The notes: generated by a model from the letters alone, not told the origin. 41,771 nt of DNA from Halococcus saccharolyticus DSM 5350 (GCF_000336915.1 NZ_AOMD01000004.1:1-41771), one strand, 5' to 3'. Counted from the stretch's first letter, positions 24,499-32,913 are shown. Made by a program: numbers and translations.

Positions 24499-25320
24499 TC
24501 AGGCCGGCGCGGGTCGGGCTGCGGAGCCGTTCGTCGACGAAACGTTCGTGGTGTTGGTCGCTTCGGGGTCATTGCCGGCTCGCTGCTCGTCGAGCCAGGA
24601 CTGATACCGATCCTGACTCACCACCGTGAGGTTCGCGTACATCCGGGAGTGGCCCGCGCCGCAGAACTCCGAGCAGTAGACCCGGTACTCGCCGGTCTCG
24701 CCGACGTTCGTCCGGATGGTGTTGTACTCACCCGGGACCGCGTCCTGTTTCAGTCCGAGTTCGGGTGCGTGGAACGCGTGGATCACCTCACGAGCGGTGA
24801 GATGGTAGTAGATGTCGGTGTTCGCCGGCACGACCGTGGTGTTGTGGGTGGTGACGTTCGCCTCGGGATAGACGAACTCCCAGCCCCAGCGGTACGCGAT
24901 CACCTCGACCTCGGTCGCGTTCGGATCGTCGGGGACGGCCGCCCCCTGGAGGGCTTGTTCGGAGGCGTTCGTCTGGATCTCGGCGTCGCCGAGAGTCGGC
25001 GAGATGTACGGGCTCAGGAGGACGTTGTACGACGCGAACCCGACGAATAGCAGGATGATCGCGGTCGCGATGGTCCACGTGATCTCGAGCGATCGGTTCT
25101 CCTTGGTCGGCGAGGGGTCCCGGTTGTTGCGGTGTTTCCAGACCGCATAGAAGAGGATGGTCTCGACCAGGATCGCGATCGGCGCGGCGACGTACAGCAG
25201 CTGCCGATTCAGATTTTGGATCAGCGCCCGATTGATCGACTGGGCCGCGGCCGGCTCGACGGCGACGGCGAACAGCGCGACGGCGAACATGCCTCCCGCT
25301 TTCGCGCGCCTGCGTGCCAT
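24499..25320 (-). CDS. coxB: cytochrome c oxidase-type subunit II with CuA site
   Basis: A 273-aa protein. It has an N-terminal hydrophobic signal (MFAVALFAVAVEPAAAQS), two membrane helices (about 41-61 and 79-101), and an extracytoplasmic cupredoxin domain with a complete CuA centre: H181 in REVIHAFHAPELGLKQDAVP, then C216, E218, C220, H224 and M227 in YCSEFCGAGHSRM. The C-terminal tail is NxT/NxS-rich. It accepts electrons, probably from a halocyanin-type copper protein, and passes them to subunit I. The ATG at 25320 is preferred because a TATA-like box is centred 29 nt upstream; longer frames would overlap it. Confidence 0.93.
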   Translation of the reverse strand: MARRRAKAGGMFAVALFAVAVEPAAAQSINRALIQNLNRQLLYVAAPIAILVETILFYAVWKHRNNRDPSPTKENRSLEITWTIATAIILLFVGFASYNVLLSPYISPTLGDAEIQTNASEQALQGAAVPDDPNATEVEVIAYRWGWEFVYPEANVTTHNTTVVPANTDIYYHLTAREVIHAFHAPELGLKQDAVPGEYNTIRTNVGETGEYRVYCSEFCGAGHSRMYANLTVVSQDRYQSWLDEQRAGNDPEATNTTNVSSTNGSAARPAPA

Positions 25321-25343
25321 TGGACGATCCTCGCGGGGAACGC

Positions 25344-25353
25344 ACAAGTATCT
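25344..25353 (-). promoter_or_regulatory. TATA-like box of coxB
   Basis: Read on the minus strand it is GATACTTGTG, centred about 29 nt from the coxB ATG at 25320, consistent with a leaderless transcript. It decides the shorter start. Confidence 0.5.
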
Positions 25354-25405
25354 ACTGTCAGCGGCTGCCGGTACCGCGAACGCAGGGTGAGAATCGTGGT
25401 GGGTG

Positions 25406-25413
25406 TCTTTTTG
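25406..25413 (+). promoter_or_regulatory. TATA-like box identical to that of coxC
   Basis: TCTTTTTG within GTCTTTTTGC, 31 nt before the ATG at 25437. The decamer and spacing match the coxC promoter, which suggests co-expression of the two genes. Confidence 0.55.
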
Positions 25414-25436
25414 CGCCCGGGGGTCGAAGAGCAGTC

Positions 25437-25976
25437 ATGGTCAACGCTGGGTCCCTCATCGAACGGGTGACGGGCCAACCCGAATCCGCAGCGCTCGCGG
25501 ACCTCAGACGGATCGTCGTCGGCGGGGTCGTCGGCGCGATCGCCGGCGGGCTCGGCACGCTCGCGTTCTCGATCGTCCTCTATATCGCGATCGTTCTCGG
25601 CGCGTTCGAACCCGCCCAGTTCGGCGAACTCGCGGGACTCGCCGGAATCGGCGACCCGATCGTGGGCGAGGGCAACCCACTGGTCGGCTACCTCATCTTC
25701 GTCGGCGGCGGGATGACGACGTGGCCGTTCCTGTTCGCCGCGCTCCATCACTACCTCCCCGGCTGGCGGATGGCGGTCAGCGGGATCACCTTCGCGGCCA
25801 TCGGGTGGGCCGGCTTCTCGATCGCCTTCTATTCGGGCCAGACCGGCACCGATCTCCTCCTCTTCGTCGTACTCACGTTCGTCGGCCAGTGTCTCTACGG
25901 GTTCGTCCTCGGGTTGGTCTTCGAGTACGCCGAACCCCGCGTCGACGTCGCCTTCGTCGGAACGACGTTCCAGTGA
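25437..25976 (+). CDS. four-helix membrane protein of the cytochrome oxidase region (DUF6789-like)
   Basis: A 179-aa protein (MVNAGSLIERVTGQPESAAL...) with four membrane helices (about 25-50, 82-104, 110-130, 138-160). It has glycine-rich stretches (GGVVGAIAGGLGTLAF) and conserved-looking HHYLPGWR and YSGQTGTDLL loops. I recall a haloarchaeal family of this type, DUF6789, but have not checked. No catalytic motif is visible. It is divergent from coxB and shares a coxC-like promoter box, so it is probably an oxidase-associated membrane component. Confidence 0.75.
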   Translation: MVNAGSLIERVTGQPESAALADLRRIVVGGVVGAIAGGLGTLAFSIVLYIAIVLGAFEPAQFGELAGLAGIGDPIVGEGNPLVGYLIFVGGGMTTWPFLFAALHHYLPGWRMAVSGITFAAIGWAGFSIAFYSGQTGTDLLLFVVLTFVGQCLYGFVLGLVFEYAEPRVDVAFVGTTFQ

Positions 25977-26003
25977 GAGGCCCAGCGCCGGGTCGTCGAT
26001 TCA

Positions 26004-26534
26004 TTACCGACGGAGCCGATCGATCGCGACTGACGTGCCGGCGAGAAAGAGGAGACCGACAGCGGCGCGCGTCGAGGACGGTATCGCGTGACCCACGCTG
26101 ATGATCCCGCTGCCGTCGTTGTCGTCGTTATTACGGCCGCCGTCTCCGGTGGCCATCACCGCACGCTCTTCGTCCGACCATGTACCGGGAAGCCGGACAT
26201 CGTCGAACCCCTCGAACTGCTCGTGGCCGAGTTCGTCGATCAATGCCTCGACGTCCGCCCTGGTCTCGTCGTCGAGGTCCGCGATCCCCTCGACACCGTA
26301 CGGTCCACGCTTCGCAGCCCAGAGTGCATTGTAGCTGAGCTCCCCTCGATCGGTGACGACCGGCAGCGCGAGATCCTCGAAGGAGTCGGGATCGTCGAAC
26401 CCCGATTTCGAGAGCAGGAACCGATCGGCAACCGCCGAGAGATCGTCGGTGTCGATGCCCGCTTCCGACGGGAACTCCCAGTTGTTCCGCGTCGTGGCCG
26501 AAAACCGTGGCCGGTGGAGTTCGTACTCACTCAT
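26004..26534 (-). CDS. unrecognised membrane-tethered protein coupled to the coxA operon
   Basis: A 176-aa acidic protein. Residues 1-~125 are soluble, and a single hydrophobic helix lies at the C-terminus (about 152-170, ending DRLRR), so it is tail-anchored, probably facing the cytoplasm. The segment LALPVVTDRGELSYNALWAA, followed by an acidic helix (DLDDETRADVEALIDELG), is reminiscent of a short module common in phage-derived proteins, where a Pro-Val strand precedes NAL-helix pairs. That similarity is weak. No enzyme motif is visible. It overlaps the upstream membrane-protein gene by 8 nt, which in turn overlaps coxA by 4 nt, so all three are very likely made from one mRNA. A role in oxidase assembly or stability is inferred from context only. 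Confidence 0.7.
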   Translation of the reverse strand: MSEYELHRPRFSATTRNNWEFPSEAGIDTDDLSAVADRFLLSKSGFDDPDSFEDLALPVVTDRGELSYNALWAAKRGPYGVEGIADLDDETRADVEALIDELGHEQFEGFDDVRLPGTWSDEERAVMATGDGGRNNDDNDGSGIISVGHAIPSSTRAAVGLLFLAGTSVAIDRLRR

Positions 26535-27120
26535 CGACGGCCTCCCCGTTCCCGTTTCCGCGAAGCCGCCACAGTCCCGGCGCGATCACCATTCCCGATC
26601 CCACGACCAGCCCCACGATGGACAGCGGGAGGCTAAACGAGTCCGTGACACAGTCGTTGCGCGACCCGATCACCGCGTAGTGTTCTTCTCCCTGATGGGT
26701 GACGATCGCGCCGTCGCGGAACGCCGAGCGGTGCTCGACATCCCCCTCGATCGGTTTCACGCCGTTCGCAGAGGCGAGCGCCGCCCGGAACGCACGCTGT
26801 TCGGCCGACGATAGCTCGTCGTAGTCGAGGCGGGCGAACTCGGGAACGTCGTTGTCAGCGGTGAGTTCGGCAGTCTCTTCCGCCGAGGAGACTTCGAGAT
26901 AGGGATCGCTACACAGCCCGTAGTCCTCCTGGACGGTGGCGTACGCGCCGACGACAGCGGGGCCGATACTCGCGGAGAGGATCACCACGCCCACGAACGA
27001 GATCGCGTAGACCTGGATCGTCCGGCTCGTGACCGTTCGTCGAACGCTTCGTGCGACCGGCGCGAAGTGCTCGCGGAAGTCCTGCTCGTCGCTGCCCTCC
27101 AGCTCGTCGTCGCCGCTCAT
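26527..27120 (-). CDS. unrecognised two-helix membrane protein between coxA and a tail-anchored protein
   Basis: A 197-aa protein with an acidic N-terminus, one membrane helix at about 36-60 (IQVYAISFVGVVILSASIGP), an extracytoplasmic domain of about 100 residues, and a second helix at about 163-182. The outside domain has exactly two Cys (in YGLCSDPYLE and SRNDCVTDS), one near each membrane boundary, which could form a disulfide or hold a metal. It also contains DYDELSSAEQRAFRAAL, a pattern I associate with other haloarchaeal surface proteins. It starts in the stop of coxA (ATGA at 27117-27120) and overlaps the next gene by 8 nt. Candidate oxidase subunit or copper/assembly factor, from context only. 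Confidence 0.7.
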   Translation of the reverse strand: MSGDDELEGSDEQDFREHFAPVARSVRRTVTSRTIQVYAISFVGVVILSASIGPAVVGAYATVQEDYGLCSDPYLEVSSAEETAELTADNDVPEFARLDYDELSSAEQRAFRAALASANGVKPIEGDVEHRSAFRDGAIVTHQGEEHYAVIGSRNDCVTDSFSLPLSIVGLVVGSGMVIAPGLWRLRGNGNGEAVDE

Positions 27121-28991
27121 TCGTCTCCCTCGCCAGTACCGTCGGGTATGGCCCGATGATGCTCACGCTTGCCGGAGCCATCGGCCGCGTAGCGCTCGCG
27201 GAGCTGTTCCTCGAAGTGCTGCCACTCGCGGGTGAACTGGCCGACTTCTTTCAGGTCCCAGACGTCGGCCTCAGTGATCCGCGAGCCCCAGAAGTACGAC
27301 TTAAGCATGTTCCACAGCCACAGCAGCACGCTGATGCCGATGACGTACGCCCCGATCGTCGTGATTTCCATCAGCGGCGCGAACTCCGCGGGGTAGCTCG
27401 CGTACCGCCGCGGCAGTCCGAGCGCACCGGTGATCAACATCGCGCCGAAGGTCACGATCACGCCAACCACCATCAGGACGGCCTGAAAGCGGGCGAGCGG
27501 CTGATCGTACATCCGTTCGGTGAGGATCGGGAACCAGTAGTACCCCGCTGCCATCATCATGAACGGGATGATTCCCATCAGGATCATGTGGAAGTGGCCC
27601 ACGACGTAGTAGGTGTCGTGATACAACAGGTCGACGGGGATCGATGCGAGAAACACGCCCGTGATCCCGCCGATCACGAACGTACTCAGCCCGCCGACAC
27701 AGAAGATCATCGGTGCGGTAAGTCTCACTCTCCCTTTCCAGATCGTGGTGATCCAGTTGAACTCCTTGATCGCGCTCGGGATCGCGATCGCGAGCGAGAC
27801 CGCCATGAAGCTCGCCCGGATCCGGGGATCGATCCCGGTCGAGAACATGTGATGAGCCCAGACGCCAAAGGAGAGCACCCCGATCGCGAACGTCGAGTAG
27901 ATCACGTACTTCCGGCCGAACAGCGTCCGCCCCGCGAACTTCGGCAGGATCGTGCTCATCAGCCCGAACCCCGGAAGCACAATGATATACACCTCCGGAT
28001 GGCCCCAGAACCAGAAGATATGCTGCCAGAGGATGGGACCACCGCCTTCGAGCGCGAAGAAGGTCGTCCCGAAGTTCCGATCGAGCAACAGCATCACGAG
28101 CGCGGCCCCGAGCAGCGAGAACGCGAGCAGCGCGATCCCCGCCGTCGTCACGAGCGTCCACGTGAACAGATCGACATCGGCCCACGAGACCTCCTCGTCG
28201 CGCTCGGCGAACACGGTGATGATGAAGTTGATCGAGGCGAGGACGGTTGAGATCCCACTCAGATGGAGCCCGAGCAGGAGGAAGTCGACCTGTGGGTTGC
28301 CCGACTGGAGCGACAGCGGCGCGTACATGTACCACCCGATCTCGGGCGGTTTGATCTCGAAGAGAAAGGAGATCGCGTCGACCGGCACCCAGACGCCGAG
28401 GAACTTCGCGAAGAGGTTCACCACGAGACCGCCGCGGATGAGGAGCAACGCCGGTGGGAGGAGCCAGAAACTGAGCGCGTTGAGCCGGGGGAAGGCGAGG
28501 TCGTCGGCCCCGATCAGGATGGGGAGGAAGTAGTTCGCCATCCCGAAGAACACGGGTGTGACGAACAGGATCAACATCGTGAGCCCGTGGGTGGTGAAGA
28601 GGGCGTTGTACGTGCCCTCGGTCCAGAGGTCCGCCGCGGGCGTCAGGAGCTCGGTCCGGATCATCATCGCATCGGTGCCGCCCCACAGCCCCGCGATCGT
28701 CCCAAAGACGATGTACATGATCCCGATGTCCTTGTGATCGACAGTAGTCAACCAGCGCGTGAGGCCAGCCGATTTGGCCTCGGTCTCCGCGCCGGTCTCG
28801 GTGGTGGGGTTTTCGGGGAGGTACCCGCCGTCGGACCGGGGGCCCGACGAGGATCGCCTCACTCCGTTCGGCTCACCACCATCTGGCTGTGGCAGCTCTG
28901 GCGGAGCCGTCTTGCGATTTGCGTGGATCCGCCACGCGAGTACGGCGAGGACGAGTCCGACTGCGGCGACCCCGACGATCACCTCAGACAT
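27117..28991 (-). CDS. coxA: cytochrome c oxidase-type subunit I (haem-copper oxidase)
   Basis: A 624-aa protein with all redox ligands: H135 and H468 (low-spin haem), H466 (haem a3), and CuB ligands H331 (HPEVY, cross-linked Y335), H380 and H381. K409 in IPSAIKEFNW is the K-channel lysine, which with the HPEVY motif marks an A-type oxidase. An extra N-terminal helix (residues 1-20) and an acidic/polar linker of about 55 residues precede the conserved core, which begins LTRWLTTVDHKDIGIMYIVF. It reduces oxygen to water and pumps protons. A TATA-like box at 29114-29123 predicts a leader of about 100 nt. Downstream, two unrecognised genes are translationally coupled. Confidence 0.95.
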   Translation of the reverse strand: MSEVIVGVAAVGLVLAVLAWRIHANRKTAPPELPQPDGGEPNGVRRSSSGPRSDGGYLPENPTTETGAETEAKSAGLTRWLTTVDHKDIGIMYIVFGTIAGLWGGTDAMMIRTELLTPAADLWTEGTYNALFTTHGLTMLILFVTPVFFGMANYFLPILIGADDLAFPRLNALSFWLLPPALLLIRGGLVVNLFAKFLGVWVPVDAISFLFEIKPPEIGWYMYAPLSLQSGNPQVDFLLLGLHLSGISTVLASINFIITVFAERDEEVSWADVDLFTWTLVTTAGIALLAFSLLGAALVMLLLDRNFGTTFFALEGGGPILWQHIFWFWGHPEVYIIVLPGFGLMSTILPKFAGRTLFGRKYVIYSTFAIGVLSFGVWAHHMFSTGIDPRIRASFMAVSLAIAIPSAIKEFNWITTIWKGRVRLTAPMIFCVGGLSTFVIGGITGVFLASIPVDLLYHDTYYVVGHFHMILMGIIPFMMMAAGYYWFPILTERMYDQPLARFQAVLMVVGVIVTFGAMLITGALGLPRRYASYPAEFAPLMEITTIGAYVIGISVLLWLWNMLKSYFWGSRITEADVWDLKEVGQFTREWQHFEEQLRERYAADGSGKREHHRAIPDGTGEGDE

Positions 28992-29113
28992 GGTTGGTGT
29001 CGTTGGTGATGCAGAGCGAGGACGGGACTGGTTCGCCTGCTACCGCAACCGTCGCCGCGGCAAGACTCCCGATGGACGCCGCACTGTTCATACACGGATA
29101 TCGGAGCCGATCG

Positions 29114-29123
29114 ACAAATAATC
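29114..29123 (-). promoter_or_regulatory. candidate promoter of the coxA operon
   Basis: Read on the minus strand the stretch contains GATTATTTGT. It is the only AT-rich box in the 217-bp coxA/srp19 gap and lies about 128 nt before the coxA ATG, implying a leader of about 100 nt. The rest of the gap shows no gene. Confidence 0.4.
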
Positions 29124-29208
29124 AGCGGACGGCCCGACCGCTTTCCGGGAGTCACCACCCCGCACGCCGGACCGAAGACGTTACGCCGCGCCCGAAGAAG
29201 GCGGCAGT

Positions 29209-29487
29209 ATGGTCGAGAACGTCATCTGGCCCGCCTACCTCGATCGGGAGTTGAGCCGAAGCGAGGGCCGACGGGTCCCCCGATCGTCGGCCGTCCCGGA
29301 GCCGACCGTCGACGAGATCGCACGCGCCGCCGGCCAGGTCGGATACGACGTGGTGATCGAACGCGAGAAGACCTATCCGCGCGAGTACGAACCGCGCGGG
29401 CGAGTCTTGATCGAGAACGCCGACGACGCCGGCAAGTCGGATCTCCTCCAGGCGGTGGCGGCGTACGTCGCTGTCCTCCGCGAATGA
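29209..29487 (+). CDS. srp19: signal recognition particle 19 kDa protein
   Basis: A 92-aa archaeal SRP19. The N-terminus [20 protein letters not shown] and the middle [20 protein letters not shown] match the family, and the length is normal. SRP19 binds the tips of helices 6 and 8 of 7S RNA in the cytoplasm and lets SRP54 assemble. The stop overlaps the gar1 start by 4 nt (ATGA at 29484-29487), so the two RNA-binding proteins are coupled. Confidence 0.95.
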   Translation: MVENVIWPAYLDRELSRSEGRRVPRSSAVPEPTVDEIARAAGQVGYDVVIEREKTYPREYEPRGRVLIENADDAGKSDLLQAVAAYVAVLRE

Positions 29488-29705
29488 AGCGCGCCGGCGA
29501 GGTCGTGCGGGTCGCCCAGGGACTCGCGATCGTTCGCTGTCCCGACGAGACACATCCCGACATCGGAACCGAACTCAGCGATCAGGAGCTCGCGACCGTG
29601 GGCCGAGTGGTCGATGTGTTCGGCCCGGTCGAACGGCCGTATGTCGCAGTCGACCCGCGGAACGAGCCGGCGCTATTGCTCGGCAGCCGGCTCTACGCCG
29701 AATAA
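29484..29705 (+). CDS. gar1: H/ACA ribonucleoprotein protein Gar1
   Basis: A 73-aa archaeal Gar1, consisting only of the beta-barrel core ([20 protein letters not shown], then [18 protein letters not shown]) without the GAR tails of eukaryotic versions. It binds Cbf5 in H/ACA guide RNPs that make pseudouridine in rRNA. It is translationally coupled to srp19. The convergent BrkB gene follows after a repeat-filled 98-bp gap. Confidence 0.92.
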   Translation: MKRAGEVVRVAQGLAIVRCPDETHPDIGTELSDQELATVGRVVDVFGPVERPYVAVDPRNEPALLLGSRLYAE

Positions 29706-29808
29706 CGGCGACGAACGCTCGGTTTCCACTCACTTCGTTCGCGTTCATTCCCGAAAGTCGAGCAAAGCGCGTCTTCCGACGTTCGCGCTCGCTTTGCTCG
29801 CGCTCACC
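29706..29808. repeat. short GC-rich haloarchaeal repeat cluster with inverted repeat
   Basis: The gap between convergent gar1 and the BrkB gene is built from GAGCGAAGCGAG-like motifs (minus strand: GTGAGCGCGAGCAAAGCGAG) and a CACTCACTTCGTTCGCG motif. It includes a perfect 10-bp inverted repeat, GAGCAAAGCG (29760-29769) and CGCTTTGCTC (29790-29799), with a 20-nt loop. It may serve as a bidirectional terminator or be a relic of small dispersed repeats. A close copy lies inside the MFS gene at 34064-34090. Confidence 0.6.
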
Positions 29809-30670
29809 ACCGCCACCGCCCGCCGTCGGGAGCGGTGTCGGCGGAGCGGGAGCCATCGAGCGGCGCACGCTCGTCGCCGAGATGGGTGGAGCGCCCAGCG
29901 AGAACGACGTTCACGACCGCGCCCAGCATGAGTACGAGGGCGCTGTAGTAGAGCCAGATCAACACGAGGAGGACGCCACCGATCACGCCGTAGGCGGCGT
30001 ACCGACCGGCGTAGGCGACGTAGAACTGGAAGGCGAACTCGGTGACGGCCCAGCCGAGAGCGGCGAGCACCGTTCCCGGCAGCACTTCGACGATCGAGAC
30101 GTCGACGTCCGGTAAGAAGTAATACAGCGGCAGAAAGGTCAGCGAGAGGCCGACGACGAGGAGCAGCGGGTGAAAATCCTCGACGTACGGGATTGTAGGG
30201 AAGAGCGCGAGCGCCGCGCCGGTGACAACGATCACACCGACTGCGAACCCGACACCGACGAGGACGACCACACCGTCGCGGAGTTGGGCGAGCAACGACT
30301 TCGGCCGCCGCACGCCGTAGATCGCGTCGAACGCGATGTCGAGCCCGCGAAACAGTTTGAGCGCGCTCCACAGCAGCGTCACCAGCCCGAGTACTGATGC
30401 GCCGGTCTGGCCCGACGAGTCGGTCAGCACGTCCGCGAGGAGGTCGCGCGCGCTCTCGGTCAGCGTCGATTCGAGCAGTTCGGTGATCTGCGTCGCGAAC
30501 GCCTCGCCGCCGACGACCGACGCCGCGACGAACGCCAGCACGAACAGCGGCACCAGCGAGACGAACGCGTAGAACGCGAGACTGCCCGCCATGAAGGTGA
30601 GGTGGTTCTCGCGGACCTCGGCGATCGTCGCCCGAGCGAGCCTCGCCGGCCGGGACGAGCGGACGTTCAC
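29804..30670 (-). CDS. YihY/BrkB-family membrane protein
   Basis: A 288-aa protein from GTG 30670 with six membrane helices. Typical segments are HLTFMAGSLAFYAFVSLVPL near the N-terminus, KSLLAQLRDGVVVLVGVGFA, PDVDVSIVEVLPGTVLAALG, and YGVIGGVLLVLIWLYYSALV at the end. The family was once called ribonuclease BN, wrongly; its true function is unknown, with transport or envelope roles proposed. A TTTCACATA-type box at 30696-30705 (minus strand) lies about 30 nt before the start, supporting GTG 30670. The C-terminal ~25 residues are charged and Gly/Asp-rich, overlapping the repeat cluster at the 3' end. Confidence 0.85.
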   Translation of the reverse strand: MNVRSSRPARLARATIAEVRENHLTFMAGSLAFYAFVSLVPLFVLAFVAASVVGGEAFATQITELLESTLTESARDLLADVLTDSSGQTGASVLGLVTLLWSALKLFRGLDIAFDAIYGVRRPKSLLAQLRDGVVVLVGVGFAVGVIVVTGAALALFPTIPYVEDFHPLLLVVGLSLTFLPLYYFLPDVDVSIVEVLPGTVLAALGWAVTEFAFQFYVAYAGRYAAYGVIGGVLLVLIWLYYSALVLMLGAVVNVVLAGRSTHLGDERAPLDGSRSADTAPDGGRWRW

Positions 30671-30695
30671 GGATTCACGCCTCTCGGAAACGGAG

Positions 30696-30705
30696 GGTAT
30701 GTGAA
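30696..30705 (-). promoter_or_regulatory. TATA-like box of the BrkB-family gene
   Basis: Minus-strand TTTCACATAC, centred 30 nt before GTG 30670. Supports the GTG start and a leaderless mRNA. Confidence 0.4.
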
Positions 30706-30798
30706 ACCCTAACTCTTCGCATTATCGCGGTTTTCACTCGTTCGGTAGCCACGAGGCCGCAGCGAAACCCCAAAGGGTGCGCCGGGAAAGAAACAGTC

Positions 30799-31845
30799 AT
30801 GCACCAGCGCAGGCGGGTCGTCGCGGCCGGCGGAGCCACGGTCGCGATCTTTCTGGCGGTCCAGGTGGGCGCGCTCGCGCTCGTCGGCCCGTTCGAGTCG
30901 GCGGGCTACCAGGCGGTGGAGAACCCCTCGAACCCGGTGAACAGCGCGATCTACCTCGGTGCGATCCTCGTCGCCACCGCGGCGATGCTCGGAACGATCA
31001 AAGTCGGTGCGGACTGGGTACTCCGGGGATTCGTGGTCCTCGCAAGCGGATTCGTTTCGTTGTACGTCTTCTCAGTACTGCTGCCCGCCCCGCTCGGCTG
31101 GTCGATCGCCGGAATCGCGACCTCGCCGCTCGCGCTCGCCGCGGCTGGCCTGCTCGTGATCGCCCTCCTCGTCCATCCGGAGTGGTACGTGATCGACGCC
31201 GCCGGGATCGTGATGGGAGCCGGCGCGGCAGCACTCTTCGGTATCAGTTTCGGCCTCCTCCCCGCGATCGTCCTCCTCGTAGCGCTCGCGGTCTACGACG
31301 CCATCTCGGTGTACGGCACCGAGCACATGCTCGCGCTCGCCGACGGCGTGATGGACCTCAAACTCCCGGTCGTGCTGGTGATCCCGCTTACCCTGTCGTA
31401 TTCGTTTCTCGACGACAGCCCCTCGACGACGGACGATCCGGACGAACGGGCCGTCGAAGCCGATGGGAGCGGTGATACCGAAGCGGCCGGTGAATCGACC
31501 GACACCAACCACGATAACGCTGCCGACCGGCCTGGCCTCGACGAGCGCGACGCTCTCTTCGTCGGTCTCGGCGACGCGGTGATGCCGGGCGTGATGGTCG
31601 CGAGCGCTGCGGTGTTCGCGCCCGCGCCGCCGTTGGTCGCCGGGTTCGCGCTCACCCTCCCCGCGCTCACGGCGATGATCGGGACGATCTGCGGGCTGGT
31701 GGCGCTGCTCTGGTTCGTGTTGCAAGGTCGCGCACACGCCGGTCTGCCGCTGCTCAATGGCGGCGCGGTCGGCGGCTACCTCCTCGGTGCGCTCGCGGCT
31801 GGAATTCCGCTGGTGCGCGCGCTCGGTCTCGGACCGTACGTCTGA
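30799..31845 (+). CDS. presenilin-type intramembrane aspartyl protease (PSH)
   Basis: A 348-aa membrane protein with about nine helices and the complete presenilin/signal-peptide-peptidase signature: YD (Y166-D167, in ALAVYDAISVYGTEHM), GLGD (256-259, in LFVGLGDAVMPGVM) and PAL (288-290). Between the two catalytic Asp helices lies an acidic, variable cytoplasmic loop (about 205-250). By family it cleaves membrane helices within the bilayer; natural archaeal substrates are unknown. A purine-rich GGAAAG 8-13 nt before the ATG could act as a ribosome binding site. It is divergent from the BrkB gene and lies close to gar1/srp19. Confidence 0.9.
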   Translation: MHQRRRVVAAGGATVAIFLAVQVGALALVGPFESAGYQAVENPSNPVNSAIYLGAILVATAAMLGTIKVGADWVLRGFVVLASGFVSLYVFSVLLPAPLGWSIAGIATSPLALAAAGLLVIALLVHPEWYVIDAAGIVMGAGAAALFGISFGLLPAIVLLVALAVYDAISVYGTEHMLALADGVMDLKLPVVLVIPLTLSYSFLDDSPSTTDDPDERAVEADGSGDTEAAGESTDTNHDNAADRPGLDERDALFVGLGDAVMPGVMVASAAVFAPAPPLVAGFALTLPALTAMIGTICGLVALLWFVLQGRAHAGLPLLNGGAVGGYLLGALAAGIPLVRALGLGPYV

Positions 31846-31872
31846 GCGACTTTCGCGGTTGTCGTCACTCCG

Positions 31873-32889
31873 TCACTCGCCGGTGAGTGCCTGACTCGCC
31901 GGCGAGAACTCGATCGGCGTGCCGAGCCCCTTCTCGCGGGCCGCCTCGTAGAGTAGGTGAGCAGCCGCCACGGTTTCGATCCCCGTCCCGCCCGAGTCGA
32001 ACACCGTGATCTCATCGTCGGTCTCCCGGCCCGGTGCCTCGTCCGCGACGACCTCCCCCAACTCGGCGTGGATCGCGTCCTCGCTGACGACGCCCTCCTC
32101 GACCGCGTGGATGAACGAGCCTGCGTCCTGGGTGACGCGCTCGCGAAGGTCGGGGACGTACGTCGCGCGCTCGATGGTCGTCGCATCGAGTTCGTGTTTC
32201 TCGGGGTGGTACTGACCCATCGCGGTGACGTGCGCGCCGGTTTCGAGGAGGTCGCCGTCGAAGACCGGCTCCGGACTGTTCGTCGCGGTGATGATCACGT
32301 CGGCGTCCTCGACCGCGGCGGCGCTGGAAGCGACCGCGGCCACTGCGGGATCGAGACGTTCGTTCATCGTCGCGGCGAACGACTCGCGGTGGTCGGCAGT
32401 CGGCGAGTAGACGTTCACGGTGTCGAACTCCCGAACTGTGGCCGCCGCTCGGAGCTGCCCGCGGGCCTGCGCACCGCTCCCGATGACCGCGAGCGTCGTG
32501 GCGTCCTCGCGTGCGAGCGCGTCGATTCCCACCGCACCCGCCGCACCCGTCTTGAATGGATTGAGACTCGCGCCGTCGAGCAGCGCGAGCGGCGCACCCG
32601 AGTCGGCGTCGAACAACGGGAGCATGAAGTGGGCATCGTGATCGCCGAACCCGGCAGCGTAGGTGTACCCGCCCATCGCGCCCGTTTCGGGCAGGATGGC
32701 AGTGTAGCCCGTCAACATCCCCGGCGGATCGTCGTTTCTGAGCGTCGTCCGCGGAGCTGCTGGTGCGCCGTGGCCCCGCTGGCGGTAGCCCTCCCGGACC
32801 GCCGCGACGTACTCCGCAGGCGTCGCGAGGCCTGCACACTCCTCGCTCGTGAGAAACAGCGTCTCGTCGGGTTCGGTGGCCGGCGTCAT
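31873..32889 (-). CDS. ornithine cyclodeaminase / mu-crystallin family dehydrogenase
   Basis: A 338-aa NAD(P)-dependent enzyme of the OCD/mu-crystallin/archaeal alanine dehydrogenase family. Motifs are RTTLRNDDPPGMLTGYTAIL and FDADSGAPLALLDGASLNPF (substrate side), the Rossmann loop AVIGSGAQARGQLRAA, and the C-terminal FDSGGTGIETVAAAHLLYEA with the conserved Asp. It could be ornithine cyclodeaminase, archaeal alanine dehydrogenase or a ketimine reductase; the sequence does not separate these. The ATG at 32889 fits the family N-terminus and lies about 28 nt from a CCATAAGC box (32914-32921, minus strand). It stands alone between convergent PSH and a small membrane-protein gene. Confidence 0.87.
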   Translation of the reverse strand: MTPATEPDETLFLTSEECAGLATPAEYVAAVREGYRQRGHGAPAAPRTTLRNDDPPGMLTGYTAILPETGAMGGYTYAAGFGDHDAHFMLPLFDADSGAPLALLDGASLNPFKTGAAGAVGIDALAREDATTLAVIGSGAQARGQLRAAATVREFDTVNVYSPTADHRESFAATMNERLDPAVAAVASSAAAVEDADVIITATNSPEPVFDGDLLETGAHVTAMGQYHPEKHELDATTIERATYVPDLRERVTQDAGSFIHAVEEGVVSEDAIHAELGEVVADEAPGRETDDEITVFDSGGTGIETVAAAHLLYEAAREKGLGTPIEFSPASQALTGE

Positions 32890-32913
32890 TGTGTGTTCCT
32901 CGGCGGAGCGACG

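Noticed and set aside
27051-28250. 399-aa frame on the plus strand opposite coxA
   Set aside because: Arg/Asp/His-rich translation with no domain; it is the antisense shadow of coxA caused by high GC.
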